IMG/VR virus record: IMGVR_UViG_3300043774_001004
Coordinates: 25,842 to 89,841 of that record
DNA: 64,000 nucleotides
Direction: 5' to 3' (one strand)
From: a virus
The notes beneath the pieces are model-generated. The model saw only the letters and a program-made list of their open reading frames with translations. It was not told where the DNA came from and searched no databases. Shown here one piece after another: positions 1-7,590 of this stretch. The translations under genes were made by a program, and so were the position numbers. Positions within the stretch are counted from its first letter, which is position 1; every line of letters begins with the position of its first letter.

Positions 1-15
1 ATTATTCTATTTGAA

Positions 16-22
16 TATATAG
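16..22 (+). promoter_or_regulatory. Candidate TATATA-type promoter upstream of first gene
   Basis: TATATAG lies 20 bases before the ATG at 43. The same TATATA(A/G/C) core recurs 3-25 bases before at least nine other gene starts in this window, usually just after the previous stop codon, and resembles the T4 late-promoter core TATAAATA. Assignment as a phage promoter is inference. Confidence 0.4.
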
Positions 23-42
23 ACTAAATAATAATATGCGAC

Positions 43-591
43 ATGGCGAATAGAAAAGCATTAATGTTTGATGCAGATAGTTATACACCGGCAAATGACG
101 AATTTTTCAAATGGGATTCAGCTACTGAATCTGTTATACCAACTGTAGGTCCTACAATCTTATCAAATCAGATAACACACACTGGAACTGCAGCAGTAAC
201 TGCGGCATCTTATAATGCTGGAATTAACCATTCTTTTACTATTTCAGGCCATGTTGTGGTTTCTGTAACTACACCAGGCACTGGCGCAACAAATTACGCA
301 ATAGGCAGTAGTTGCTCATGGCATATACCCGCTATAATAGTAGTACATAGCACAGGCGGTTCATATAGTGTAACACCTACAACCTGGAATCTATCAGCAT
401 CAGGTGGTATAGTCCCAACATATGACCAAACCTCTGGTAACCTATTTGCGGATGCTAAACTCGGTCTGTCAGCTGCTTCAGGAATTTTTTATCTAACTTA
501 TACACCTGATACAGGTGCTAACAGTACTATAGCAGGCACTATTGTGAAAATAAACACACAATTGTTAGTTTCTGCTATACAGCTCATTTAA
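43..591 (+). CDS. Hypothetical beta-rich protein, possible virion component
   Basis: This 182-residue protein has no family I can name. It is rich in Gly, Thr, Ser and Val with alternating hydrophobic residues, as in all-beta domains of phage decoration, fibre or neck proteins. It has no signal peptide, membrane helix or catalytic motif. It has its own TATATAG box upstream and is followed by the tmRNA gene, so it appears to end a transcription unit. The start ATG fits an A-rich, Shine-Dalgarno-free leader like its neighbours. A structural role is inferred only from composition. Confidence 0.55.
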   Translation: MANRKALMFDADSYTPANDEFFKWDSATESVIPTVGPTILSNQITHTGTAAVTAASYNAGINHSFTISGHVVVSVTTPGTGATNYAIGSSCSWHIPAIIVVHSTGGSYSVTPTTWNLSASGGIVPTYDQTSGNLFADAKLGLSAASGIFYLTYTPDTGANSTIAGTIVKINTQLLVSAIQLI

Positions 592-610
592 ACAATTATC
601 TTATTTTAAG

Positions 611-617
611 TATATAA
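611..617 (+). promoter_or_regulatory. Candidate promoter of tmRNA gene
   Basis: TATATAA ends 7 bases before the predicted 5' end of the tmRNA at 625, which is the spacing expected of a -10 element to a transcription start. The same core precedes many protein genes in the window. Whether the RNA starts here or is trimmed by RNase P cannot be told from sequence. Confidence 0.45.
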
Positions 618-624
618 ATCATAT

Positions 625-1106
625 GTGCCCGACCAGGAATTGATTGGCGGTCGTAGTTCTTTGAGATGCAGGCGGTCTTAGATGGAAAGACCATAATCAC
701 CTATCAAGCCATTAAACGGCAATTCTTATATCACAGCAGAGGGTGACCTCGTACTTGACGGCGTAGCTGTTGAGTTTGCTTCAGAGTTTGCATTAGCAGC
801 CTAAGCACTTGGCGGCAACTGCCAAGCCTTAAACAAAGTTGCACCTCGGGAAAAAGGGTTAAGAGTACCATTTAGAATCACCAGAAACCCTGAGCGAAAG
901 CAACAGTCCACGGAGAAATCCAAGGAGCGCTGTAGTGATTTTGTGAAATTCGGCTTATACCGAAGAGTAGCCTGACTGAGCATTAAGTCTGAAAAGAAAA
1001 AGAAATGCAAAAAAGTTTGTTGATGTCAAACAATCAACTAAGCCTGTGAAAGAGTCCTTAAAATTAACCGAGCAAGACGTGGGTTCGACTCCCACCGGGT
1101 ACACCA
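625..1106 (+). ncRNA. ssrA: Phage-encoded transfer-messenger RNA (tmRNA)
   Basis: tmRNA rescues stalled ribosomes and tags the nascent protein for proteolysis. The 5' end (GTGCCCG, 625-631) pairs over 7 bp, with one G-U, to CGGGTAC at 1096-1102, followed by discriminator A and an encoded CCA (1104-1106). A T-arm, GTGGG-TTCGACT-CCCAC, precedes the acceptor strand. A reduced D-domain-like GGAATTGATTGG follows the 5' strand, and CTTT/GCAGGC near 660-674 can pair with GCCTGT/AAAG near 1042-1054 as helix 2. A hairpin GGTCTT/AAGACC (674-692) precedes an open frame ending in ...EFALAA-stop (stop 802-804), the classic tag terminus. At about 482 nt it is longer than usual (roughly 350-400), and the open tag frame reaches back to 697, so the resume codon is uncertain. 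Confidence 0.92.
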
Positions 1107-1131
1107 AAAGCGATCAAATGATCGCTTTTTT
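1107..1131 (+). terminator. Rho-independent terminator of tmRNA
   Basis: AAAGCGATCA and TGATCGCTTT form a perfect 10-bp stem with a 2-base loop, followed by a T run. It starts directly after the encoded CCA of the tmRNA. Confidence 0.9.
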
Positions 1132-1176
1132 CTTGTCCGGCTACTAAACAATACAGCCTTAAACGTTATAAAAAAC

Positions 1177-1665
1177 ATGAATAAGAGAATCATTTTAGTC
1201 GGTAAAGCTGGATCAGGCAAAGACTTCATGAGAAGGAAGTTAGAATCTAGAAATTTCAAATACGCAACAAGTTATACAACAAGACCTGCAAGAGAAGGTG
1301 AAGTAGAAGGTAAAGACTATTTCTTTATCTCTGAAGAAAAGGCTCAATGGATGATAGAAAATGGTGAGTTCTTTGAGTATGTCCCATTTAATGGTTGGAT
1401 CTATGGTACTACATTAAGTCAATGGAATCAAGAAAATGACGAAAGCGTTTTTATTATGACTCCAACTGGTCTTTCACATGTCGGTCCAGATGACAGAAAA
1501 GAATGCTTTGTAATTTTCGTTGATATCGATAAAGAGGTTAGAAAAGAAAGACTTCTCAACAGAAATATGCCAGGTGATAGCCTTGAACGAAGAATTGAGG
1601 CTGACGAATTGGACTTTGAAGATTTTTCTAATTATGATGTTAGAATTACCAATCCTGATTTCTGA
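1177..1665 (+). CDS. gmk: Guanylate kinase-like dNMP kinase
   Basis: Guanylate kinase transfers phosphate from ATP to GMP or dGMP; in phages such kinases feed dNTP synthesis. The P-loop GKAGSGKD is at residues 9-16. The GMP-binding stretch SYTTRPAREGEVEGKDY (31-47) matches the family signature closely. The protein is 162 residues against roughly 200 for cellular enzymes, with the C-terminal helices shortened. It is the first gene after the tmRNA terminator and opens a nucleotide-metabolism run with a second P-loop kinase and two thymidylate-synthase-fold enzymes. Activity on modified nucleotides is possible but not shown. Confidence 0.88.
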   Translation: MNKRIILVGKAGSGKDFMRRKLESRNFKYATSYTTRPAREGEVEGKDYFFISEEKAQWMIENGEFFEYVPFNGWIYGTTLSQWNQENDESVFIMTPTGLSHVGPDDRKECFVIFVDIDKEVRKERLLNRNMPGDSLERRIEADELDFEDFSNYDVRITNPDF

Positions 1666-1706
1666 AACTAAACAAGTAATCTTAATATAAAAATAAAACA
1701 AATAAA

Positions 1707-2300
1707 ATGGCAAGAAAAGAAAAGATCGAAGCTGCTGAAGTAAATGTTCCGCAGGATGAAACAGTAACACTTAGCATGATTAAAGCAACTGACGCAAAAG
1801 AAATGTCAGATGATGTTTTGAAAGCTGAGCAACAACGCTATAGTGATATGGCAGACAAGTTTGGTCAGTTGACTAAAACTAAAAAGTATGGCATCAAGTT
1901 TGATGATATCAAGGATGCTAAAACGCTTCTTAAGCACTTTGAGAAAAATGTAAAATGGACACATGCTGAAGCTCCACTTTTTGTTGCAGCATATCAAAAG
2001 CTTAAGGATGCAATTACTGAAGGCCTAAGCGAGCAAAATGAATTGTTGATCGATGGTCCATCACTTAATGGCATTTATCAAATCCTTTTGAAAACTGAAG
2101 GTGTTGGTTTCTTTGCAGTTCGTGATTATATGTCACTTCTTACAATGACAGGTGAAGGTATCACCAATGCAATGCGTAACATGATCGAAGATCAAAACAC
2201 ATTGAAGAATATCCATACAAATCTTAGTACACTTGATGATGAAGTTAATGCTCGTCACATGGGTATCGAAGTAGAATCTGTAGAAGAAACACAAAAATAG
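1707..2300 (+). CDS. Hypothetical helical protein
   Basis: This is a 197-residue, mostly charged and helical soluble protein with no motif I recognise. The N-terminal 30 residues are acidic and probably disordered, the middle is a helical domain, and the C-terminus ends in an acidic tail. It sits between two nucleotide kinases and starts behind an A-rich leader (ATAAAACAAATAAA). No signal peptide or membrane helix is visible. Position in the nucleotide-metabolism run is the only functional hint. Confidence 0.6.
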   Translation: MARKEKIEAAEVNVPQDETVTLSMIKATDAKEMSDDVLKAEQQRYSDMADKFGQLTKTKKYGIKFDDIKDAKTLLKHFEKNVKWTHAEAPLFVAAYQKLKDAITEGLSEQNELLIDGPSLNGIYQILLKTEGVGFFAVRDYMSLLTMTGEGITNAMRNMIEDQNTLKNIHTNLSTLDDEVNARHMGIEVESVEETQK

Positions 2301-2308
2301 TAATCTAG

Positions 2309-2812
2309 ATGATATTCTTTATTGAAGGCTTGTCAGCCACAGGTAAAACAACTTTAATCAATAAGTATCTAGAAAAATACCCCAATAACGGCGCCATCCG
2401 ATTCAAAGGATCTGGCGCCGTTAACATTGGGATGCAATCGAGATGGCAAGAATATAATTTCTGGATGCATAACATTATTGAAAGAATGGACCAGCTTAAT
2501 GACTACAAAGTCCCATTTCTTTGGGATCGTGGCATTACTGATATCATTTATAGTGAAGATGAGAATTATGCAACAGAACTTTTAAGAGTTGTCAAATCAC
2601 ATATCCGTAAAGCTGTTATCTATATTGATGCTCCACCTTCAACATTAAACAGAAGAATGACTAAAGAAGGTAGTGATATGTCCGAACATGGTCGTAAATA
2701 TGAGCATGTAATTAAAAGTTTTGACATATTAAGAATTACTCTTTCAGGTGATTGTTTGATTACAGAAGAACATGTAGATATGCTTCATGAATATATTATG
2801 TCGAAGATATGA
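2309..2812 (+). CDS. P-loop deoxynucleoside/thymidylate kinase-like protein
   Basis: A probable deoxynucleoside or deoxynucleotide kinase of the thymidylate-kinase-like P-loop group. The Walker A is GLSATGKTT (residues 7-15); a WDRG motif near 72 corresponds to the DRS/DRG base of the substrate site; and YIDAPPSTLNRR in the C-terminal half matches the LID-proximal strand. At 167 residues it is compact. It overlaps the next gene by 4 bases (ATGA). Its 5' third contains a strong GC-rich inverted repeat (2381-2431). The exact substrate cannot be fixed from sequence; an hmdCMP/dTMP kinase role like T4 gp1 would fit the hydroxymethylase-like neighbours. Confidence 0.75.
   Translation: MIFFIEGLSATGKTTLINKYLEKYPNNGAIRFKGSGAVNIGMQSRWQEYNFWMHNIIERMDQLNDYKVPFLWDRGITDIIYSEDENYATELLRVVKSHIRKAVIYIDAPPSTLNRRMTKEGSDMSEHGRKYEHVIKSFDILRITLSGDCLITEEHVDMLHEYIMSKI
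2381..2431 (+). repeat. Long GC-rich inverted repeat inside the kinase gene
   Basis: CCCAAT plus AACGGCGCCA (2381-2396) pairs with TGGCGCCGTT (2413-2422) and ATTGGG (2426-2431), giving 16 bp interrupted only by a 3-base bulge. TCC/GGA can extend it inward. It is unusually GC-rich for this genome and lies wholly inside a coding region. Confidence 0.8.
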
Positions 2813-4026
2813 GTTTAAAGAAAGACTATAAAGAAATAATTAACAGAATCAATTCACTCAGAAGAATTGAATCATCAGGCGATCTAAATAAAAAGATTAA
2901 GAGAGTCGCAGTTATTCTTACTGGTTCACGTTCTGGTTCTAGTTTAATGAAAGCTGTAGTCTCAAAAAGTAATGATGTTGCATATCTTTCAGGTGAAGAA
3001 GAGCCATTTTTTATCTTAACAGGTAACGGCTTTCCATGGTCTAGTGACAGCGATGGCTTTAACACTATTAAGAATAAGCAAAAGCTTTTAGATAATCTAT
3101 TCGATGATCTAGGTATAAATGATAAGGTATTCAATCTCACGAAGACCCTACATGACTGGCGTAATCGTATACTGTTGCAATTTCCAGATGTCGATTCTGA
3201 TGTGATTGATTATCAGTTACCTAAGTATGTGTCTAAGTTTTATACAGAAGGCACAGACTATACTGAAGCAACACAAAAGATGTTGTTTACTACTTTCAAA
3301 GAAAGGGCAGGACTGTATGATATCTGTGACGGCAGCTATGATTTTATGCTTCAGAAATTCAAAATTGAAGAACCTCCTTTTGTAATCCCACCACAGCGTA
3401 GAAAATTTACAGAATCCGACATTGAAGACAAAGTCCTTGTATTCAAGACACCTCAAGACTGTTACAGAATAGGTATCTTTGAAGAGCTTTTTCCAAATGC
3501 GGATATCAAGTACATACATTTAACAAGAGGCTTTGCCCAAACAATCAATGGGCTTATGGATGGCTGGTTATCAGATACTGGCTTTTTTGCCCATGATGTT
3601 TCTATCATCAATGAGAAATTAAACATTGAAGGCTACTCTGATGTTAAACCTTATGGTAGCAAATGGTGGAAGTTTGACCTGCCTCCAAATTGGAAAGATT
3701 ATAAAGATGCCCCACTTCATGAGGTATGTTTAAATCAATGGCATTCTGCACATACGCATATCTTAAATTCAGGTAAGCAGGTATTGCATATTAGATTTGA
3801 GGATTTCTTAACTGATCCAAACACAACAGCAAATAAGATTACAGATTATCTTGGCATCAATCCTATCAAGATCGATCATATACCTGTAGTAATGGCAACA
3901 GAAAAGCCTGAACAGTTCAGATGGATGAAAAGAAGTGCGCTAATAAATGATCTTTCACAGAGAAAAGAGGTAAAAGAACTAATGGATGCGTTAAAATATA
4001 AAATGGAACCAGAGTTATGGGTGTAA
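2809..4026 (+). CDS. Sulfotransferase family protein
   Basis: A PAPS-dependent sulfotransferase-fold protein of 405 residues. The 5'-phosphosulfate loop is TGSRSGSSLM (38-47). The 3'-phosphate region is IKYIHLTRGFAQTINGL in the middle of the protein, and a late LHIRFEDFLTDP segment matches the RYEDL-type motif of the family. It is longer than typical bacterial members, with an insertion between the two PAPS motifs. It overlaps the previous gene by 4 bases and the next by 10. Two smaller sulfotransferases and an APS kinase elsewhere in the window suggest a sulfation pathway, though this copy sits among nucleotide genes. The acceptor is unknown. Confidence 0.8.
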   Translation: MSLKKDYKEIINRINSLRRIESSGDLNKKIKRVAVILTGSRSGSSLMKAVVSKSNDVAYLSGEEEPFFILTGNGFPWSSDSDGFNTIKNKQKLLDNLFDDLGINDKVFNLTKTLHDWRNRILLQFPDVDSDVIDYQLPKYVSKFYTEGTDYTEATQKMLFTTFKERAGLYDICDGSYDFMLQKFKIEEPPFVIPPQRRKFTESDIEDKVLVFKTPQDCYRIGIFEELFPNADIKYIHLTRGFAQTINGLMDGWLSDTGFFAHDVSIINEKLNIEGYSDVKPYGSKWWKFDLPPNWKDYKDAPLHEVCLNQWHSAHTHILNSGKQVLHIRFEDFLTDPNTTANKITDYLGINPIKIDHIPVVMATEKPEQFRWMKRSALINDLSQRKEVKELMDALKYKMEPELWV

Positions 4027-4997
4027 AAGAAACTAAAAATAAAAGATCTAAGAAAACAAAGGAACAAGAGTCTATTGATAAAGGCGTTGAGCTTTTACAT
4101 GATGTTCCTACTCAACCTCAGCCTGAAACTGAGGAAGAGCCAAATTATTTTAAATACGGATATACCAACGAGTACGATACACTCGTTGCAGCTATGATTC
4201 ATATTCCAAGAAGGAATGAGATTGAGTATTTCGATCCTAAAAAGGCCATGTACAAAAGCATTCCGAATTATGAAAAGCTTTTAGAAGAGGTTGATCAGTA
4301 CAGAACTCTTTTAATGAATCTGGGTATTCAGGTTTACGATGATGTGTATTTCCATGATACAGATTATAACCCATATCCTAACCAGATCTTTATGCGAGAT
4401 CTGGCAGTTATCACGCCAAATGCAATCATCTTAGCCAATCCTAAATACGATATTAGAAAAGGTGAAGAGAGAAACCTATTGGCAACAATGAGAAAATGGG
4501 GTTACTTTGGTCGTGTAATTGAACTTTCAAAAAATACGACAATGGAAGGTGCCGACTTTTTCTGGATATCTGAAAGTGAAGTCCTGGTATCAGTTGGTAA
4601 TAGAACTAGTGAAGATTTTGTAACAACATTTAAGTTCTTTTATCCAAATCTTAAAGTAACAGTTGTTGAAGCTGCTGCTGAAGGTATTCCTCAACATATC
4701 CTAGGTGGCGCACATATTGTTGATAAAGATACAATCATTCAACGCAAATCGATTGTAAAGCATGACCTTGGCTTCAAGAATACAATTTTACTTGAAGAAA
4801 CAGATGAGGTTGTTAATGGCTACGCAATGAATATCCTGACAGTAGGTCCAATGGAAATCATTATGCCATCTGGCAATCCGGAAACCAAGGCAATTTATGA
4901 ATCACATGGTATTAAAGTCCATGAAAGTCCAGCAAAGGAAATCGGTAAAATGGGAGGAGCCTTTGCCTGTATGACACTTCCAATGAAAAGAGGATAA
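4017..4997 (+). CDS. Arginine deiminase/amidinotransferase superfamily enzyme
   Basis: A guanidino-group-modifying enzyme of the pentein fold. Residues expected of the catalytic set are present: E177 in EGAD, H227 in PQHILGGAHIVD, and C318 in GGAFACMTLPM near the C-terminus; MRD (126-128) resembles the substrate-binding arginine/aspartate pair. The first ~45 residues are a charged, probably disordered extension. It could hydrolyse arginine to citrulline (deiminase), act on a methylated or other guanidino substrate, or transfer an amidino group; sequence alone does not decide. It overlaps the sulfotransferase gene and is followed after 2 bases by a hydroxymethylase-like gene. ArgG and ArgH at 47-50 kb could recycle citrulline to arginine. 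Confidence 0.78.
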   Translation: MGVKETKNKRSKKTKEQESIDKGVELLHDVPTQPQPETEEEPNYFKYGYTNEYDTLVAAMIHIPRRNEIEYFDPKKAMYKSIPNYEKLLEEVDQYRTLLMNLGIQVYDDVYFHDTDYNPYPNQIFMRDLAVITPNAIILANPKYDIRKGEERNLLATMRKWGYFGRVIELSKNTTMEGADFFWISESEVLVSVGNRTSEDFVTTFKFFYPNLKVTVVEAAAEGIPQHILGGAHIVDKDTIIQRKSIVKHDLGFKNTILLEETDEVVNGYAMNILTVGPMEIIMPSGNPETKAIYESHGIKVHESPAKEIGKMGGAFACMTLPMKRG

Positions 4998-4999
4998 TT

Positions 5000-5908
5000 A
5001 TGAAAATGAGTTTAAAGTACAATGAAGTTGAAAGTGCTGCAGCAGCATATCAATGGTTTTGTAAATTGATAAATGAAGAAGGTGATTATGTAACCAGCAG
5101 AGGTGAACAGACCAAAGAGGTTTTGAATGCTGGCGTTCTGATCAAGAATATCAGAGATCGTGTTATACCAATCTCTAACTTCAATGAACGTTTCATACTT
5201 CAAGAAACATACGATATCTTAAATGAAAATCAACCCAGGGTTATGCACTCTAAAGAGATGCTAGAAAAAACCATGGGTAATAGCAATAATATCATGTTCT
5301 TTGGTAATGAGATGCGTCAGGCTTTTAGCAGATGGTCGCTTCTTCGTATCAAAACTCTTTTTGAAAAAGATAAGTTCACAAGAAAGGCAATACTAGATTT
5401 AGGTAATAGAAGACCGATTGTGCATGCTCCATGTATGATTTACGCACATTTCATTATCAGAGACAATGCACTACACATGTTGGCTGAAACTAGGGGCACA
5501 GAAGTCTCCATGGGTTTTGTCAATGACATATATTTTTATACGATTATTCAAGAGCTGATGTACAATTGGCTTCTAGAAACCTATCCAGATCTTGAACTTG
5601 GAACTTTCTTATACAAAACTACATCACTTCATTATTTTACAAACAAGGATGGTGGCCCACTTTGGTCACAAGAGTTTATAGAATCTGATAGATCTGGTTA
5701 TATCATAACAGATTTGAAATATTGTGATTATATAGCCGAGATGGGAGTTTTATACCATTATGTCGATGCCTATATGAAAGCAGGTGAAAGAGAAGATGTC
5801 GATGCGGGTATAATTACAACATACAGAGACTTAAAGAATCCCGATTTTAATAATTTTAAGCAAGCTTTTTTCTATAATTGGGCAAAAATACTAACAACAG
5901 ATGAGTGA
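5000..5908 (+). CDS. Thymidylate synthase-fold protein (hydroxymethylase-like), copy 1
   Basis: A divergent thymidylate synthase/pyrimidine hydroxymethylase family member, 302 residues. The nucleophile is C145 in APCMIYAHF; R165 follows 20 residues later, exactly the family spacing; and the residue 11 after that Arg is D176 (FVNDIYFY), where thymidylate synthase has Asn. In T4 dCMP hydroxymethylase this Asn is Asp and confers cytosine preference, so dCMP is the more likely substrate than dUMP. The surrounding sequence is far from canonical (PCH became PCM), so it may have a new role. It overlaps the APH-like kinase gene by 8 bases and has a better-conserved paralogue at 6718. Confidence 0.78.
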   Translation: MKMSLKYNEVESAAAAYQWFCKLINEEGDYVTSRGEQTKEVLNAGVLIKNIRDRVIPISNFNERFILQETYDILNENQPRVMHSKEMLEKTMGNSNNIMFFGNEMRQAFSRWSLLRIKTLFEKDKFTRKAILDLGNRRPIVHAPCMIYAHFIIRDNALHMLAETRGTEVSMGFVNDIYFYTIIQELMYNWLLETYPDLELGTFLYKTTSLHYFTNKDGGPLWSQEFIESDRSGYIITDLKYCDYIAEMGVLYHYVDAYMKAGEREDVDAGIITTYRDLKNPDFNNFKQAFFYNWAKILTTDE

Positions 5909-6737
5909 TAAAGGCGGCAATACCAGTGCTTACAAAATTTACCATCAAGGTAAAATGAAATACTTTATCAAATCATTTCAGACAAATGGTTTTGATATCA
6001 GTAGCTTTACTTTTCAAAATTATCTCTACAATAATTTCAAATCAGATCTGAAGATCTGTAAGCCTATTAAGATAGTTTCTGAAAAGTCAAATGAGGTTCA
6101 AATCTATTATGAATATGTCAAGCCTATTGATTGGGAATTGACTGCAGACCGTGTTTCTTTCCTCGGTAAATCATTAGCAGAATTGCATAACTTCTGTTAC
6201 TTAAAGAAAAATGAAATTTCATTACCTGATAAAGTTGCAGTTGTTGCAATGGGTAAATGGCAAGATGTTGAAGATTCATTTGATAAAGAACTTGCAGTCA
6301 GTATCAGAAAGGCAATCTATGATAACTTAAAGCCTTATGATAGAGATCAGATACGCATTCCTCTTCATCGTGACTTTAAGTTACATAACATTATGTTTGA
6401 CGGTGAAAATCTTAATCTGATTGATTTTGATTTTGCAGCTATTGATAATATCGGCATAGAAATAATGTCGTTTATCATAGATTTTTACTATGAAACCAGG
6501 GATCAAAGTTTAGTATCTGATTTTATCAAAGCCTATAAACAAGAATCAAATCTTGACATAAATTGGACATCGGTACTAAATGACTATCTAGTCTATATGT
6601 GCGTTAATACATTTCCTTTCTATATGAGAGGTAGAATTGGAGAACATAACTTCAAGAACCTGCTTACTGAAAGAAATGGCAAACTAAATTTTACATACAT
6701 CAATAAAGATTTCTTATATGAGAGTTTACAGAGGTGA
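5901..6737 (+). CDS. APH-like small-molecule kinase
   Basis: A protein-kinase-like fold enzyme of the aminoglycoside phosphotransferase/choline kinase group, 278 residues. The catalytic loop is LHRDFKLHNIMFD, with H156, D158 and N163, and the metal-binding segment is LIDFDFA with D175 and D177. Such enzymes phosphorylate a hydroxyl on a small substrate using ATP. It is sandwiched, with overlaps on both sides (8 and 20 bases), between two thymidylate-synthase-fold genes, so all three are probably translated together. The inference is that it phosphorylates a hydroxymethyl pyrimidine or another intermediate of DNA-base modification; an antibiotic-resistance role is unlikely here. Confidence 0.75.
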   Translation: MSDKGGNTSAYKIYHQGKMKYFIKSFQTNGFDISSFTFQNYLYNNFKSDLKICKPIKIVSEKSNEVQIYYEYVKPIDWELTADRVSFLGKSLAELHNFCYLKKNEISLPDKVAVVAMGKWQDVEDSFDKELAVSIRKAIYDNLKPYDRDQIRIPLHRDFKLHNIMFDGENLNLIDFDFAAIDNIGIEIMSFIIDFYYETRDQSLVSDFIKAYKQESNLDINWTSVLNDYLVYMCVNTFPFYMRGRIGEHNFKNLLTERNGKLNFTYINKDFLYESLQR

Positions 6738-7590
6738 AACATTTGCAGAAGTTTATAGAAAATCACTTTGGGATCTAATTAACGATCCTGAGCATTCAGT
6801 GTCGCCACGTGGCATGAAAATCAATGAAGTGGTAAACGCAGTTCATGTCGTTGAAGATCCATCTTCTTGTCTTTACTATAATGAAAGACGTAGCAGCCAA
6901 TTGAAATATATTGCAGCAGAAACAGTTTATTACTTTGCTGGTCGTAGAGATCTTGGTTTTATCAAGAAGTTTGCCTCTTTCTGGGAACAGATTGCCAATA
7001 TTGACGCAACTGTCAATTCAGCTTATGGTAATCTAATCTTTACTGAGGTGAATAAGGCAGGTGTTACACAATGGGATTGGGCGTTTCAGTCTCTAGTTAA
7101 AGATAAAGATACTAGACAGGCTATTCTCCTGTTTAATAAGCCAGACTATCAATACTTTGGTAACAAAGACGTGATCTGTACCCTTAATGGTATCTTCAAC
7201 ATCAGAGATAATAAATTGAATTTCACAATTCAGATGCGTTCAAATGATGCCATTCTTGGAACTCCAACTGATTTTGCATTCTTCTGTTTATTACAAATGC
7301 AGATGCTAAAGCTTCTGAAAGAGAAAGCGTATCCTGAATTAGAACTGGGTACATTTACCCATATTGCAAATTCATATCACGTCTATGAAAGGCACTTTGG
7401 TCTAATACAAGACATGCTGTCTGGTTATTTTGAGCCATCTTCATTCGAGCCAATCAACGAAAACTTTATCAATTATGAAGGTAAACCTACTGCAGAATTT
7501 GAAAAGTTAACACATGCTGTTGAATATGGTACATCATACGAAACAGAAGATAAATTATTTAATTGGATATATGAAAAAGCAAGAATCTAA
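6718..7590 (+). CDS. Thymidylate synthase-family dCMP hydroxymethylase candidate, copy 2
   Basis: A well-conserved thymidylate synthase-fold enzyme of 290 residues. C154 is the nucleophile (VICTLNGIF), R174 starts the phosphate/substrate motif RSNDAILGTPTDFAFF, and D185 occupies the base-recognition position that is Asn in thymidylate synthase and Asp in T4 dCMP hydroxymethylase. The likely reaction is dCMP plus methylene-tetrahydrofolate giving 5-hydroxymethyl-dCMP. A late HIANSYHVYERH corresponds to the HxYxxH dUMP-binding segment. The gene begins inside the kinase gene and ends inside the phosphoesterase-like gene. A plain thymidylate synthase remains possible but the Asp argues against it. 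Confidence 0.85.
   Translation: MRVYRGETFAEVYRKSLWDLINDPEHSVSPRGMKINEVVNAVHVVEDPSSCLYYNERRSSQLKYIAAETVYYFAGRRDLGFIKKFASFWEQIANIDATVNSAYGNLIFTEVNKAGVTQWDWAFQSLVKDKDTRQAILLFNKPDYQYFGNKDVICTLNGIFNIRDNKLNFTIQMRSNDAILGTPTDFAFFCLLQMQMLKLLKEKAYPELELGTFTHIANSYHVYERHFGLIQDMLSGYFEPSSFEPINENFINYEGKPTAEFEKLTHAVEYGTSYETEDKLFNWIYEKARI

Noticed and set aside
1080-1106. A tRNA gene suggested by the T-arm and CCA
   Set aside because: No anticodon arm is close enough; the 5' acceptor strand is 470 bases upstream with a tag frame between, so it is the tmRNA 3' end.
801-1259. Minus-strand frames of 69 and 73 codons
   Set aside because: They lie over the tmRNA gene, its terminator and the start of guanylate kinase and show no protein-like composition.
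5901-6737. Aminoglycoside resistance kinase
   Set aside because: The APH fold is present, but the gene is interlocked with two hydroxymethylase-like genes and lacks any resistance-gene context.
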